A stretch of 64,000 bases of DNA from assembly GCF_000275845.1 (NCBI RefSeq), contig NW_006766899.1, positions 97,660 through 161,659 of the forward strand, read 5' to 3'. The notes beneath the pieces were generated by a model, which was not told where the DNA came from, ran no database searches, and was given only the letters and a program-made list of their open reading frames with translations. The translations under genes and the position numbers were made by a program. Shown here piece by piece: positions 11,297 to 23,604 of the stretch; the first letter of the stretch is position 1, and each line of letters begins with the position of its first letter. The DNA comes from Dichomitus squalens LYAD-421 SS1. Its lineage: Eukaryota; Basidiomycota; Agaricomycetes; Polyporales; Polyporaceae.

Positions 11297-13221
11297 ATGC
11301 AAGTTGAATTGATCGACCTCCACGATATGTACTTACGAAGGGAGAATTCTCTGGTAAGTAACAACACACTTCATTCAAGGTAGACACCCAACACATTCGG
11401 AATTTACACACTAGCGCAACCCCTCCTACTGGGTCGATAGAGACCTCTCGTCCTATGTGCATTCGACATATGCCCAAATCATCGCTTCGCAGCTATCGAG
11501 CATCATTGACGAAAACAAACTTACTCCTCAAGCTCTATGGTACCTTCAAGACAGTCGCGAACAGCTTCACGCGTGAGTTCTACCAATACCTCCTCAAGCT
11601 CGATACTACTTTGAACTAACGCATCACTACTAGGATCGCAGAGAAGCCATCTCTACAGGAGGCCCTATTGGGACTCGCAGAGTCCATTCCACCGAAGGTC
11701 CGATACGCCACTCTCCGAGTTCGCCATGTGCAGCAACTGTCCGAGGAGCTCGCATCGCAACCATCGTCCCCGACATCGCCCCCGGAGGAGTCCGTGCTTG
11801 AGCAAGACGATAATGTCGCTGAAAGCATTGGCAGCGAATTCATCTCGGGTGGACACATCGATACGGACATCAGCCCTGTCTCGGCTACTATGAGCGAGTT
11901 TCCTCTTCACATCGATGATACCACTTCGTCCATCGTTCTCGCGGATTTCACACCGTCCGGGGGCGGAGCGCAACAGCGGACGATGACGCCGGTGCAGGAG
12001 GTCACAGAGGCGCCTACAGTCCTCACCAACGCCGACGCTGCGCCCTGCATCGCCGCCGGACCTCCGCTTGGGGCGATGAATCCTGAAGAAGGCGCATCAG
12101 CAGGGTTTCGCGGAGGCGAGAGTGAGCCGCGTCCGATTGCTCACGTGGAGCCTGGTGCGAGCTCGTCGGAGTCGACTCTGCAGACAGCGGGCGACGAGCC
12201 GTCACGCAGCGGCGAGGAGACCGGCACTACCGAGGTGCCAACCTCTGCTGGGGTGCTATCAGAGGGAGAGCACAACTCAGTCCCCGCGAACTCCAACGAC
12301 GACGCCTCCCTGCCTGGTGACGTGCCACAGCGGGAGGTGGAGGAGATTGTGCCTTCGGAGCAATGCATGCAGCATTCATCGGGGGAAGAGAACGTCCCGT
12401 ACCAGGAGGCCGGTGCCGTACCTTCCGCTCGTTTGCAGCATGAGGGCCCATCGGAGTGCTCGGAGGACTCACAGGAAGCTCAGCGGCCCGAGGAGCCTCT
12501 TTCTCCACGGAACTTGCCCGATCCTCTTGCTACCGGAAATATGGATGATCAGCGTCCGAACAGCAGCGGTGGTATCGAGGATTCACAGGACCCAACGGCC
12601 GAGACCCCGACGCAAGATGGGGTGCCATCGCCGACCAATCTAGATCATCAAACCGACTCCAAGCCTCCTGCACTCACAGAAGAGATTCAACAGCTTGAGG
12701 AAGGGCCCGGCACCGCCGACAGCGAGCAGCCCCTAGCTGAGCCAGGAGCCGCGATGCCGGTAGAGACGTCATGTCTTGCACCCGGTGGTCCTTTATCGCA
12801 GGCAACGAACCACAGACCGATTGTGCAGTCGGCCACGCCAGCGGCGGCAAGCACGGAGACGTGCACTGCAACGACGACCATGACGGCGGAGCCGACTGCT
12901 CCACCGTCGTCGACTGTTCTCTCTTCGCAGACTGCTCTCCTTTCGCCCAAGGCTCCCCCTTCGCCGACCATCACTCTAGAGTCCGGCGCGGAGATGCAGC
13001 TTATAAGCCGAGACAGCAGTGAGTCGAGAGAGCCTAGTCCGCCTCCTGCGAGCACAGGCATTGACCCAGGAGGCGCGATTCCGCATCCGAGCCCGTCGCG
13101 ACAAGCGGTCTCTCGTGCAGGACCGTCCACCCAGGGTAGCCACAGCTCCGCCCGTCCCCAAGCCAGCCCGAGAAACGGTGGTAGAGGCCGTCAAGCAAGG
13201 CACCGAGGGAGGAGGGGTTGA
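11297..13221 (+). CDS. Hypothetical protein with a long disordered, acidic Pro/Ser/Glu-rich tail
   Basis: I do not recognise a family. The model has three exons: MQVELIDLHDMYLRRENSL (ATG at 11297-11299), then after a GTAAGT intron the exon starting RNPSYWVDRDLSS (about 11414-11573), then after a GTGAGT intron the long exon from about 11635 to 13221. The first roughly 110 residues look globular and helical (YAQIIASQLSSIIDENKL, ALWYLQDSREQLHARIAE). The remaining 480 or so are low-complexity, rich in E, S, P, T and G, ending in a short Arg-rich segment (GRGRQARHRGRRG). The frame is open for over 1.5 kb, which is unlikely by chance. The start is tentative because further 5' exons may exist from about 11171. 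The tail suggests a scaffold or regulatory protein, but this is inference only. Confidence 0.55.
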
Positions 13222-16200
13222 CATCGGAGTACATGTATAACAGGCTGGGGTTTGCGGGGAACCAGAAAGAGAAAGAGAACGGAGCGTGTCCAATTCGAGG
13301 CTTGCGCACACAGAATGTCATTATGGCGTGGAATGAGGTGGTGAACAATGACAAACCTATAGGAGGACTATCGGACTGATAATTGTTCATCGCTCCCTGC
13401 GATGCCTCGGGACTGACAGACCTCAAAAGCCTCTCCCCAACGTCATAACTCGTAGGCGCGCCGATGAGTTCTACGTGCTTCCAAGGCTCCAAGGAAGCGT
13501 ACCAGTGAGGAGGTGCACGTCAAAGGGTCAAGAAGCTGCAGGCCACCGTCAGCACTAGACTTATATGCGCCATACTCGAAGCACACATGCTCACCTTGGG
13601 CGTTGAGAACACGCCAGTCTGAAGTCGATCAAGTAGAGGCGTTGACTGTTGTTTCCCTTACCAGGATGAAGTCCTGGGCTTGAGGTCGCAATATTCCCTT
13701 CTCACGAACGTGTTGAAAGACGTCTGACTACTGATGTTATCAGCGATAAGAGCATCCCAGTCCTGGTTCAGCCGTACCATCTGATGTATGTGCGCAGGGC
13801 GATTCTGCTAGTCGAGATCGCCTTCTGGGAAGGAGACGTCGGGATGCGATCCACGACTGCCAGAAGCTCGGAATATCGTGGCCTTCCTCATGCGAAGTCA
13901 CGAGGGATACCTGTTCTGGCGATATCACGCTTTAAGTAACCTACCAGCTTCCCGGGGGTTAGGGGTCTAACTCACCTTCAACAAGAGCGCACGCTTCACG
14001 GGTAGAATGGGATGCCGCACTTGGTTCGTAACACGGGATTTCCCACATCTTGACCTACAGCTTGATCGTGTATGTCGCTCATTATGGCTGCGGAGTAGAC
14101 CTGCTCTGTGTCTCCATTTGGATGATGTCTTCAGATGTACAGGTAGACTACTCACCGAACGTCCCGTGATCGATCATACTGTGGTAGCGCAGCCGCATGT
14201 TGTTGGCAGCCGTGAAATGTTAGATACGGTGCTAGAGATCCGGCTGCGTGCCCCTTCTCGGCGAGCTCGTGGTCCTGGGAGGAAGAGACAGAGGCAGTGA
14301 TGTCAAGTTAATAAGACATGGTGGATGACAAGTATGACCAGATGGACAATGAGAAGGTCGTCGACTTTAGCGAAGGGGAATCAATTCGTGGAATACATGG
14401 CATTAGGCGCCTAACGCCACTTTTCGTCCGGGCCGTCCTTCGTGAACCGTCGTGACTCGTGACCATCATCGCGGGCAGCGTCGGCCTCTTTTCCGCCGCA
14501 CCGCATTGACCGTGATGCTCTCAAGCAAACTCCAGTCGGTCAAACTCCTTGATCTTGAGGTAGCAGTCCTTTTACGATGAGGGCGCCCCCGGAGGGACAA
14601 TCGTGTTCTTCGGCTCATGACTGCTGCCACCCCGGGCGAGGACCTCACTGTGGAGATGGTTGGTAGTGGTAAATCTAGTGAGTCCCTGTAACATATGCTG
14701 GTTGCATCGACTCGTTTCTCCTCCTCAATCGCTTCATTCGGTTTCCCATCACCTTTGACGCCGACTTCCAAATTTTCGGAAGAGAGAGCCAGATGCGGCG
14801 GAAGCTTTGCAGGGCGCTGCGACCTCGACTGATCATAGCACCATTGCCAACGTGTGGAACTCTGTATGCATTGGTACGTAGTTCATTTTGCTGCATAATT
14901 CTTCCGTCACAGTGCCATCCGTTCGACCCCTCAGCGATTGATATACGCATGGTTCATCTGTACGTGCATCTACCTACATGATCGAATTCACATTGCAGCC
15001 TGATGCTGTTGGCCTGAAGCATCTTCGTGGGGCATCTCATGTTGTGTCCGTCAAGGCATAATCAATCTTGACGGAGACAAACATAGTCACTCAGTGGAAA
15101 CCTTCTTGCGAGAACATGCTCTGAATGGCCTAGGGGAACGTGGAGGTGCCGTCATCCCATTCAGGGAGCGACAAGAACCAACCTACCCTCATTCCGTCTA
15201 TCTTGCGGAGAGTCACGATCTCTATCTACGACTTCAAGCTACTGACAACGCTTCACTCACTAAAGACTTGGAAGTTGCTGCACACGGTGCGTGTGCAGCA
15301 CATGGCTCTCTCGTCCACACTTTGCCTGAGGCTTGTGGACGACTGGCAGCACTTGTAACTACCAACATTCTCGGATACGACAATTTGAGCCTCTCGGGAG
15401 CTTACACCAATCTGGTCCACGACTCTGTTGATACATGCATTATAAGAAGGGTATACTATGAACAGTCCGATGTTATGGATACATGAGAATGTTCAATCGA
15501 TCATAAGTAACAGTCGTCTCCTGGTCGTCGTGCTATGGATCAATCCAGGGCTCCGGGAACACTCAGCTTTTCCCGGAGCCCTGGCTCATACAACGGCTCT
15601 GTGGAATCATGCTCAGCACAGGCTCTCCCCAGTTCCAATAAGGCGATGGGATACTCACGCGCAACACAAACCGCAAGTCAAGCATGCAATGATAGCCGCC
15701 ACGCCCTCTACGATCGCTGTATGACATGCATGTTCAGAGATTGAAGCCGAGCACTACATGCAGCTTCCATCTGCTTACCTGCGAATAAGCACTCTATGAT
15801 ACCAACGATCCCGGCAGCTAGGGTACATATGGCGTCCGCCAAGCATGCAAAAACGCCTATAAACATTCATCAGTTCTAGCGCCGTCTCTTCCCCATCGCC
15901 TCGCGTGGTTGACGTACCTACTATACAAGAAATTATGATTCTATATTTTCCAGAAGTGAGCTACCGGCGTTGCTTGCGGTGTCTGGAAGAATGACCCTAC
16001 CCCATGACGGAGGTGGAAAGTAGTACAGAATACCAGGTATGATGTGGAGACTGGTCGCTAGCAACGAATGTCCTTTATATACATAGACCCCATGGCCACA
16101 CCATCCGTCCGAAAATATCTGATGACACAAGTGACGTATGAAGCTCCTGGTATGGCTCCGACAGACGCGGCTCCGACACACTCCAAGACTGGGTGGTACA

Positions 16201-17043
16201 TACTTAGGGTCCTTTCGCTACCGCGGATTGGGTCTGTCGGATTTGTGAACAGTGTGGAGCGCTTACAAATCGAGATGTCGAGATTTCCCACCGGTTCAAG
16301 ATAGAGTTTCTCTGAACGGAATATGCGCGCCATGAGCCGCTACGTGCAGACATAGACGTTCCGCAGGCACGAGAGCACGTATCGCGCAGGCGCGCCGTCA
16401 AGTTGAATGCCACGCGGCCTAACGAACATTACTTAGCCATGCTGTAAATGTGCGCTTCAAATAATTGGAATCAGCGCCCAACAAGCGCTTACAAACACGC
16501 CCAAGGAGTCCAACCACCGTCGTGTCTCGAGCACCCTGCCATTGCCCACAATCAGGAACACTCCCATTCTTTCACTTGGAACATAGTGAATTAAAATCGT
16601 TACCTACTTGCATATGTCAGGCCACACGGACACCGTGGCCGGCACTCGAAGCGTCACATCCCGAACAGCTCGAAGGCCGCTGCCAAGTATACCGCAATCA
16701 CAGTCGCTGCTTCCTTTGAGATACTCGTTGCGTGAGTTAAAGGCGAGTCTTGGAGCCTGTTGAACTGGTATGATAACTGGCCAACCAGTACTTTTGCCAG
16801 CGATCGACTATGCACTTCGGCGGTGAGTTGGCTTGGTCTGACCCGGCCCAACGTTTCTCCTGTTAACATCCGTATCCTAACGACGTCCGACGGTATTGTA
16901 ACAACCGCTAGAGCGCGATGGGATTGCTAGTTTTTCTGGAATGCCGAGGCTGTCCCGGACATGAGCCATCCCCCGTCGCTTCATGCTGCAGTGCGGCAAG
17001 TTTTGGAACTCAGACGAGCGTCCTCGGACTTTTCATTGTCCAT
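13222..17043. other. Long gene-poor stretch
   Basis: No supported gene in about 3.8 kb. Open frames are short and overlap on both strands; the longest forward one (15094-15486, 130 codons) has no recognisable motif. A perfect 15-bp hairpin lies at 15545-15584. The right end may hold decayed N-terminal sequence of the kinase relic that starts near 17044. Confidence 0.45.
15545..15584. repeat. Perfect inverted repeat, 15-bp arms with a 10-nt loop
   Basis: CCAGGGCTCCGGGAA at 15545-15559 is followed by a 10-nt loop and its exact reverse complement at 15570-15584. The stem is GC-rich and would be very stable in single-stranded DNA or RNA. It lacks the T-run of a simple terminator, and no adjacent CTRR supports a Helitron 3' end. 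Confidence 0.8.
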
Positions 17044-18327
17044 ACTCTAGGGATGCCTTCAGATCTCGACCTGACTCACCGTGACCGATTACAAACCACA
17101 ACCAACTCTACGCCCTATGAAATGTCCATGTCTACGTCGTCTCTTTGCGATTTCAGCTGGGAGCCAGCTACGTCTCTGCAAGTTACCCCGCGTAGCAGCA
17201 AGGCCCTCACAAAAGCCACCCGATCAGCTGACACCAAGCAAGATAGCAAGATATCTCGCGAGTTGTTACAGGCTGTCAGGGACGCCATGAAAGGTGTGTC
17301 TGTTCAATGAACTGGGTCGATGCGGCTGACTAGTGTTGCATGACTAGCTCACCGTCGAGCTTGGGAAGTTGGCGTCTCACATCGGGATGTGAGCACTGGA
17401 AATGTGCTTATATCGGAACGACCTGAAGACAGGCTACGAGGATTCCTTCGTGACTTCGACTACAGCTCGATTACGAGGGCGATTTTGCAACAGCCTCTCG
17501 ACGACTCGCCGCTCGCGGGTCCTCTTCTACGTATGAGGGACGAGACTGGAGATGAAGATATGAAAGAGCGAACGGTTCGTCCTTCTCATGAATCATATGG
17601 AACATATGGAATCATCTGACCTCGCGTGGTCGACGGCAGGGCACGTACTACTACATGTCCTACACCTTGCTGAGTAGTGAAGATACCATTCATACAGCTC
17701 ATCACGATTTGGAATCCTTCCTACTGGACCCTCCTGTGGATTGTCTTGCGCTATACTGGTCACGATTACAAACCCAACCCTTGGCAGCCGGATCCTTGCG
17801 CGCGCGCGTACAGGATTGGTAACGACGAAATGGCTGCCTCTGCGAAGGCTCACTGGATCATCGATCGCAAGCTCCGCATCACGTTCACAGGGAACAAGCC
17901 TTTGATAGACCTCATGCACGACTTCAGGATGCTCATCTGGCAAAGGACGGTTGTCCACCCTTACGAGCAAGAGCCTCGATATCTCACGCACGCCGCAGTG
18001 TTAGAACTCTTTGACAAGGCCCTTGCTCGCTCTAACGAGTGGCCAGATGCAAAGAGCGAAGGGCCCAAGCCTTTCGTGGGACCTCATACTGTGTCCGTCA
18101 ACTTGGATCAGCCGAAGCGCCATGCTGAGCAAGATGCTGAGGACTCGGAGTCAACAGTGAAGCGGTCCCGCAGGCAGAGCAAGAAGGAGAACGGGACGGC
18201 CACAGGTGACCCCTTCGAGAGCACTTCTAATCCTCAACTCACCACGGTCAAGGGTAGCAGCAGGGGTAGCCGTGGCCGCGCGGGAGGTGGTAGCAAGACG
18301 CGTGGGTCGGAGAAACAACAGTCGTGA
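17044..18327 (+). pseudogene. FunK1-type fungal protein kinase, with a one-base frameshift
   Basis: FunK1 kinases are an expanded agaricomycete family of eukaryotic-type kinases. Recognisable parts are SRELLQAVRDAMK (about 17257-17295), an intron ending near 17348, then AHRRAWEVGVSHRDVSTGNV with the catalytic-loop HRD (about 17375-17385) and a DFDY segment (about 17455) in place of the usual DFG. After a second intron (about 17575-17639) comes GTYYYMSYTLL, then HHDLESF followed by WTLLWIVLRYTG. The HHDLESF and WTLLWIV pieces are one base out of frame: an extra C at about 17720-17721 breaks the family's HDLESF-x-W motif. After that the frame runs to 18327 with a basic Ser/Arg/Lys/Gly-rich tail. 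The N-terminal domain is not clearly found upstream. Apart from the single shift it looks recent; an assembly error is possible. Confidence 0.72.
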
Positions 18328-18887
18328 TTGGTTCAACTCAATATCACAACGTAGAGCTCTCTGTTTGTTCGTGTGTTTGTACTATATTCCTACGTCATGT
18401 GAGTGTCCTGCCATAAGACGCTTCTTTGCGGCCGAGTCTATTTCAGTATTCTTCTTTAGAATACATGGGCAAGAAGAGTTTCTCCGAGTCCGCTCACGAT
18501 TCTTGAGCATGCTCCCGCGAAACGAAGGGAATGTCTCGACCGTGCGTACGGCTTCCGGGCCGTCTTTGCGTGCCTGTAGTAATGGTCATGAAACGCTCAT
18601 GAAGAGCCGAAGTCTAACTTCCTCAGAGCGCTCACCTACAGGTCGTCTGCTACGCGGCAAATCTAACGACCCATACGTCAGAAACATCGTCGTCGGGAAT
18701 CTGCATACTACACCCGACCCAGCAACGTAGCGATCGTGCCGTGTATATCTATACGCATCCAGGACGATGCCTAACGGATGTTGATGCGAAACCATCCAGC
18801 ACACAGCAAGGGAGCCCAATAAAAAGCCCGTCTATTGAGAAGAAAGTAAAATCGCCAGTACAAAGGGAGTGCCGCTCGAGATGTAGC
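18328..18887. other. Intergenic between the kinase relic and MFS gene 1
   Basis: About 560 bp between two convergent genes. No gene is seen. The sequence from about 18731 rightwards is part of the duplicated block that recurs at about 23441. Confidence 0.5.
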
Positions 18888-21334
18888 CTAGACGTTCCTG
18901 TCACCTTGAGTCGGCAGCACTGGCATCTCGTTGACGTGCATCCCCTGCCCTCGCACCGCGTCCTTCCTCTCGCCCTCGCCTTCCCCTGCATCTGCCACCT
19001 TCTCCTGCATCACGACCTGCTCGGAGTTGAGCGTGTTCGCTTTCTGCAGTACCTCGTCCTCCGTCGTGCCCTCGTTGTCGGTCCTGTAGAACACAAGCAG
19101 CCCGACGAACTCGACTCCAACGATGCCTAGAAGGAACCAGTACGCGGCGGCGCAGCCAGCGTACGAACTCGGCCCCCCGTGCGTGTTCTCAACGCTCGAC
19201 TTGATAGACCCGACTACAGAGATGCCAAGCGCAGAGCCGAGCTGGAGCGCCACATTGAATATCGCACCCACCGTACCTGCCATCGAGGACGGGCTCGTGT
19301 AGTAGAAAGCCATGCTGCAGGTAGAGGAAGATATCAGCTCCTGCCACAACATCAATGTGGGAAGAAGAGGCGGTGTGCTCACTTCGTGTGGGTGTAGATA
19401 AGCACCGCTCCGGCGGAGCCGAGCACGAACGCAGGGAAGATGTACGGCCAGTAGCGCTCCGGTCTGTCAGCGAACGCGAAGAGGATGGTGGCGACGATGC
19501 ACAGGCCTTCCCCGAAGAGGATAATCCATTTTGAGTTTATCTTGCGGGAGAGCGGTCCCGTGAAGCTCATGGCGAACGCGAGCACCCCAATAGGAATCCT
19601 ACGTGGCAGATAAGATGTCAGTATATGCTTCAGAATGGAAGGAGATGGCCAGACTCGCATATGAATGGCGGTGGAAACGGCACTCCACTTCCACACATCT
19701 TGCCATACCGTCATGTAAGTTGTGAAAATCGTTGTCCACCAGAAGAACGGCAGGAGTGCCGTGAAGAACAACACCAGGAAGTTGGAGAAGAACCATGTCC
19801 GGGGCGGTATCGCCGCACGGTCCGCGGGGACGGTCGTCTCGAAGTAGAAGAAGCCTCCGACAAGAAAGACAGCGATGATCAATGGGGCAAGGGAGGTAGG
19901 TGAGCCCCAGCGGGAGGTCGCTCCGGAGGTGACCGCGAAAATGAAGAGGATCAGCGCGACTGTAAGTGTAAAACAAAATAAGCGCAAAGATAGCAAGTTT
20001 AGCATTCATGAAACTGGAAAGATACTTACCAGTCAGGATAGAAAGGCCAGTGATGTCGAGGCGCTTCCATCCAGGGCCGTTCCGAATCGCAGCGTCTTCC
20101 AAGCGAGGCTTTTCCTTCGGGATGAGGAATATGCAGAGCGTGGCGATGGGAATCCACACGAGCGCGACGAACCAGAAGACCCATGACCATGATGTGGATT
20201 GCACAAATATCTCTCCGACGATCAGGCCAAGGACTACAACGTGTCCCAAGAGTCAGCATCTCCACTATACATAGAAAAGTGGCTCATGTTTCTCACCGTT
20301 ACCGACAGCGCTGCAACCGCCGAAGACACCGATGGCGCGCGCCTGCTCGGCGGGCTCCGTAAAGACGTTGACAAGCAGCCTCAGGGAAGAGGGGATGAGC
20401 ATGGACCCCGCGATACCGGTCAGTGCGCGAAGGACGATTAGTGGATTTTTGCTCGATACGAAGCCGGCACCGATGCATAAGACGCCGAGGCCAGATACGC
20501 CGCCGATGAAAGCAGACTCTACGAGGAAAAGGGTACAAACAGATGTCAGCGAAAGCTCAGGCAGACTGAGCAGACGTGTAAGAAGAGGAGTTGAAGTAGC
20601 GAAAGGTGCTTTCGAGATTGCTGTGGTTCTGCTAGGCATATCCTGTCGCTGCACGTTGTGAGGTAACGTGCATTACAGTCGACGACATCATAGTCTGACA
20701 ACTCAAACATGATTCTGAGTTGCGGTCCAGCCACTTGCACAGTCAGTCTGGTCGGTTAAGGCTGAGCCGGCGAATACCTGGACCGCTAATGCAGCATCGG
20801 CGAGTGCCAGCTCGCAGAGGCATCTTGCTGTTAGAGCAAGGCCTAGATGATGCCAAACACCGCCTTCGCTGTCTCTCACCCGTGTCCTCTGGTTCGCACC
20901 GAAGAGCTACACCATGATTTGTATGAGCGACTTACTCGGATAGTAAGTATCGCTGATGCGTCCGCTCTATAAAGCAAATACCTTGAGGTGAGTGAAACGA
21001 ATTCATCGCGTCACAGCAGACAGGCAGACTGCTGTAGCCAGGATCGGGATACTGCACTCACAATGGGCAAAAAAGACGCAAAAGTTATCTGGAAAGCGCT
21101 GCTGATCCACGTTGACTCGGACCTGTTCATGTCAAGGGATGCGACGAGCAAGGGGGTGGCTGAAAGAAGCGCTGAGTTGTGGAATGCATTGAGGAATTGG
21201 GCAAGCCAGAATATGATCAGCAGGAGGTACCGACGCGCGACGGAGTACCTCTGCGGGACACAACCATCGACCAAAGTCTGTACCGGTGAGCGCACAGTCG
21301 GTGGGCCGCGCCTTGCGTTGGGGGGAGCCAGCAT
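18888..21334 (-). CDS. MFS transporter (DHA2-like), tandem copy 1
   Basis: Major facilitator transporter of a kind usually annotated as drug or multidrug proton antiporter; the substrate is unknown. ATG at 21334-21332 starts MLAPPNARRGPP. Exon 1 carries the first membrane helix (RRYLLLIIFWLAQFL). A very short exon of about 40 bp near 20970-20935 carries the motif-A-like GRISDTYYP. Next come FIGGVSGLGVLCIGAGFVSS with the VLRALTGIAGSMLIPS helix, VLGLIVGEIF and WVFWFVALVWIP, then a 6-TM stretch, GTVGAIFNVALQLGSALGIS, and a charged C-terminal tail ending at the stop at 18888. Introns are about 50-60 bp with good borders, and no disruption is seen. It is closely related to the gene at 23605-26074 and more distantly to the one at 27641-29480. 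Confidence 0.9.
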
Positions 21335-21523
21335 GTTTTTTACGTCTAGGTCCTGCACAGAGAGAAGTAGGAGACAGGCTGGCGAAGAGTGGGCTGGAAG
21401 TAAGAGTAGAGGAGAAAGACGACGCGCGTGAAGACTGCTCAGACACAGAGCTAGCGAGCGCACAAGGCCGAGAATGACTTCTTCAGGTAGTTCACAATGA
21501 CCAGGAATACGGAAGACCAGTAG

Positions 21524-21534
21524 AGTCTTATACC
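21524..21534 (-). promoter_or_regulatory. Candidate TATA box of MFS gene 1
   Basis: On the minus strand the sequence reads GGTATAAGACT about 190 bp upstream of the start codon. The same 11 bp occur upstream of MFS gene 2 at 26296-26306, which supports conservation, although recent duplication alone could explain it. Confidence 0.45.
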
Positions 21535-22306
21535 CTGCGGGCTCAACCACTCACACATGAGGCACACACGGAGCGCGCTGGTTAAGCAGATTTTAAGACC
21601 ATTATGAGGCAGAAGAATCCATTGCTTACTCGATGTCATTCATGCTGGTATCGCAGACAGTGAGCGCAGGCCACCTAAGTTTATAATTGGCCCGCGGCGA
21701 GCGCAAGGCATGATGGAATTGGCCTGCAGTTTGCGGGACGGTAGTGAGCGAGCAGGAGAGGACATCCGAGAACAACTCGGTGCTTGCCTTTTATGTGTCG
21801 CGCTCGGCGCCCAGACCCATCGGCATCGTCGGCAAAAGCCTCGCCCTTGTCCGAGTGGCCGCCACCCTCATCGCTGTTGGCCGTTTGGACCTCTGCACCT
21901 CTGCTGGGGGCGAGGACAGCTTGAGAACGACCCGCCTGCGCTCTGGACGTACTAGGGAAGCTGGTGTTCTTCGGACCACTGGAAGACGTCAACCACTACT
22001 CCATTCAAGTTGTCCGTACCCCTCGCAAGCGGTCGACAAGAAGTCCGAGTCTTACCTCGCGTTCTCCATCACACAGGCTAACGCGAAGCGTCGCCCGCCG
22101 TGCGCGTCACATATCGCAGCCACGGCCTAGCGAGTGTTCTAGCAACATGTCCCTTGACTACGCGCAAGGATCGCGACCCATATCCAGTTGGGATTCTGTT
22201 GTTTTGGGGTGTGATTCTCAGTCCAAGTCGTGTGTCGCATATTGCTTGCCTTTCTGAGCAGGTGGAAGGGAGAGGTAAAGTGCAAGGTGCGCTAAAGTGA
22301 GTAGTT

Positions 22307-22350
22307 TGTTGGACACCCGGGCCCGGACTTCCGCGGAGGTCGTGGCTAAG
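22307..22350. promoter_or_regulatory. Near-identical 44-bp upstream box, copy 1
   Basis: This 44-bp segment, containing TTGGACACCCGGGCCCGGAC and then TTCCGCGGAGGTC, differs from 27081-27124 at only two positions, while flanking duplicated sequence has diverged much more. It contains CGG-N4-CCG and CCCGGGCCCGG, the type of inverted CGG half-sites bound by fungal Zn2Cys6 regulators. It lies about 970 bp upstream of MFS gene 1. The regulatory role is inferred. Confidence 0.35.
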
Positions 22351-23604
22351 TAAGTAATGCTAAATGGACGCCTAGTCCTTCGACAGCAAGGAAGTCTCCT
22401 TGAACCAACGTCAGACTTCTATGTATCTGTTCTCGTTTGCTCTGTAGGTTCTCATGTGGCATCAGACGACACACCTACGTATCATGATGGGACTGGCCTA
22501 CCTGCAATGACGGGAGACCATGACCAAAGCTGGTGTGTGCTGCGACTTGATGGCTCTGCGCTCCCCTTTGCCGATGATATGATCGTCCCGCAGCGCTGAA
22601 TCGCCCAGTTCATATGCTGGCAGGACATGAAGGCGAACGTGCTGAGCATCCTCGCCCACCTCAAGGCATTCGCGCATGCTGCCGACCTCGCTGTTGGGCG
22701 GCGTCAGTCGCGCCGGAGTGTGTGCACTACTGATTCCGGTGTGTGTACATCAATTCAATCTATTTGCAGCCCATCATCCGGTTAGTCGCATGGAGACAGC
22801 AGCAATGCACCGTACTCCTAGGCGACTCACTATCAATTACCGTGGCCACCTCCTCGGTTTCGTGAACCTTTGTAAGTCGCAGTAGCATTAAGTAACCATT
22901 CGAACTACAGCAATTACTAGTAGCCGACGGAAATCTACATACCACTACACGAGTTGCCAGTAATGACTGTGGGGGAAAGGGAGTCCTAATGCAAGGTCAC
23001 CCCTTGTTTGTCTTCGTCTCCACTTTGTCCTGGGGCAGCTGGGAAGCCTCGAGGTTATATTGTCCGATCCGACAAAGCAGCGTAGAAGGTAGTTTTTTTT
23101 TCCGTACCCAGTTCAGTCCAAGATTTAAACTCCGAGTTGAGCAATGCTCAACTTCATCAGTTCGTTTGCCTGGTGGAATGCATTAGCTTATTACTAGTGT
23201 CAAAGGCGAGCTTGTCATCTCTCATACCATCTTCGAGTCTGTGTCGCTGATTAGCGAGGCTTGCTTCTCCAGCGGAGGATTCGAGCGTTAACCTTTCCTA
23301 ACTTCGACTGCAATGATCCAATCCGCGCTTCACACGCAGACATAGAGGCCCGTGGGTCGTCAAAATCGTCACATGGCGTTGACCGAAGGGTCAGAAATGT
23401 AGCGATACATGCGTACTAGACATAATCGGCGGTGTAACAACCGTGTCGTGTCTATCTATATGCGTCTAGGATGATGTCTAATGATGTCGACGTGAGACTA
23501 GCCGGAACAGAACAAGATTGCCTTATCATAAGCCCAAATCAAGACGGAAGAAAGAACAAACAGCGAGCGTATAGCCAGCAGATCTCGAGGTGACTGTAGG
23601 CAGC

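Larger units (their letters stand above)
18731..22392. repeat. Tandem duplication copy 1 (MFS gene 1 with flanks)
   Basis: This block recurs in the same orientation at about 23441-27180. Similarity runs from the 3' flank (CCGTGT.TATCTATA.GC motif) through the whole transporter gene and its introns and about 1 kb of upstream sequence. It ends around 22392 with a near-identical 44-bp box at 22307-22350. Boundaries were set by eye. Confidence 0.7.
21335..23604. other. Intergenic between MFS genes 1 and 2
   Basis: Positions 21335-22392 are upstream sequence of MFS gene 1 that is duplicated upstream of MFS gene 2. They contain a minus-strand frame whose HIKGKHRVVLGCPLLLAHYR segment is echoed in copy 2 (HVKGKRAVILGCLLLL). 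Positions 22393-23440 are a spacer of about 1 kb between the duplicated blocks with no recognisable gene. 23441-23604 is the 3' flank of MFS gene 2. Confidence 0.45.

Noticed and set aside
12687..13130. Minus-strand frames under the disordered-protein gene
   Set aside because: Antisense shadows of the long plus-strand exon, without a family or splice support.
15545..15600. Helitron 3' end at the hairpin
   Set aside because: No CTRR terminus follows within the usual distance and no Rep/helicase sequence lies nearby.
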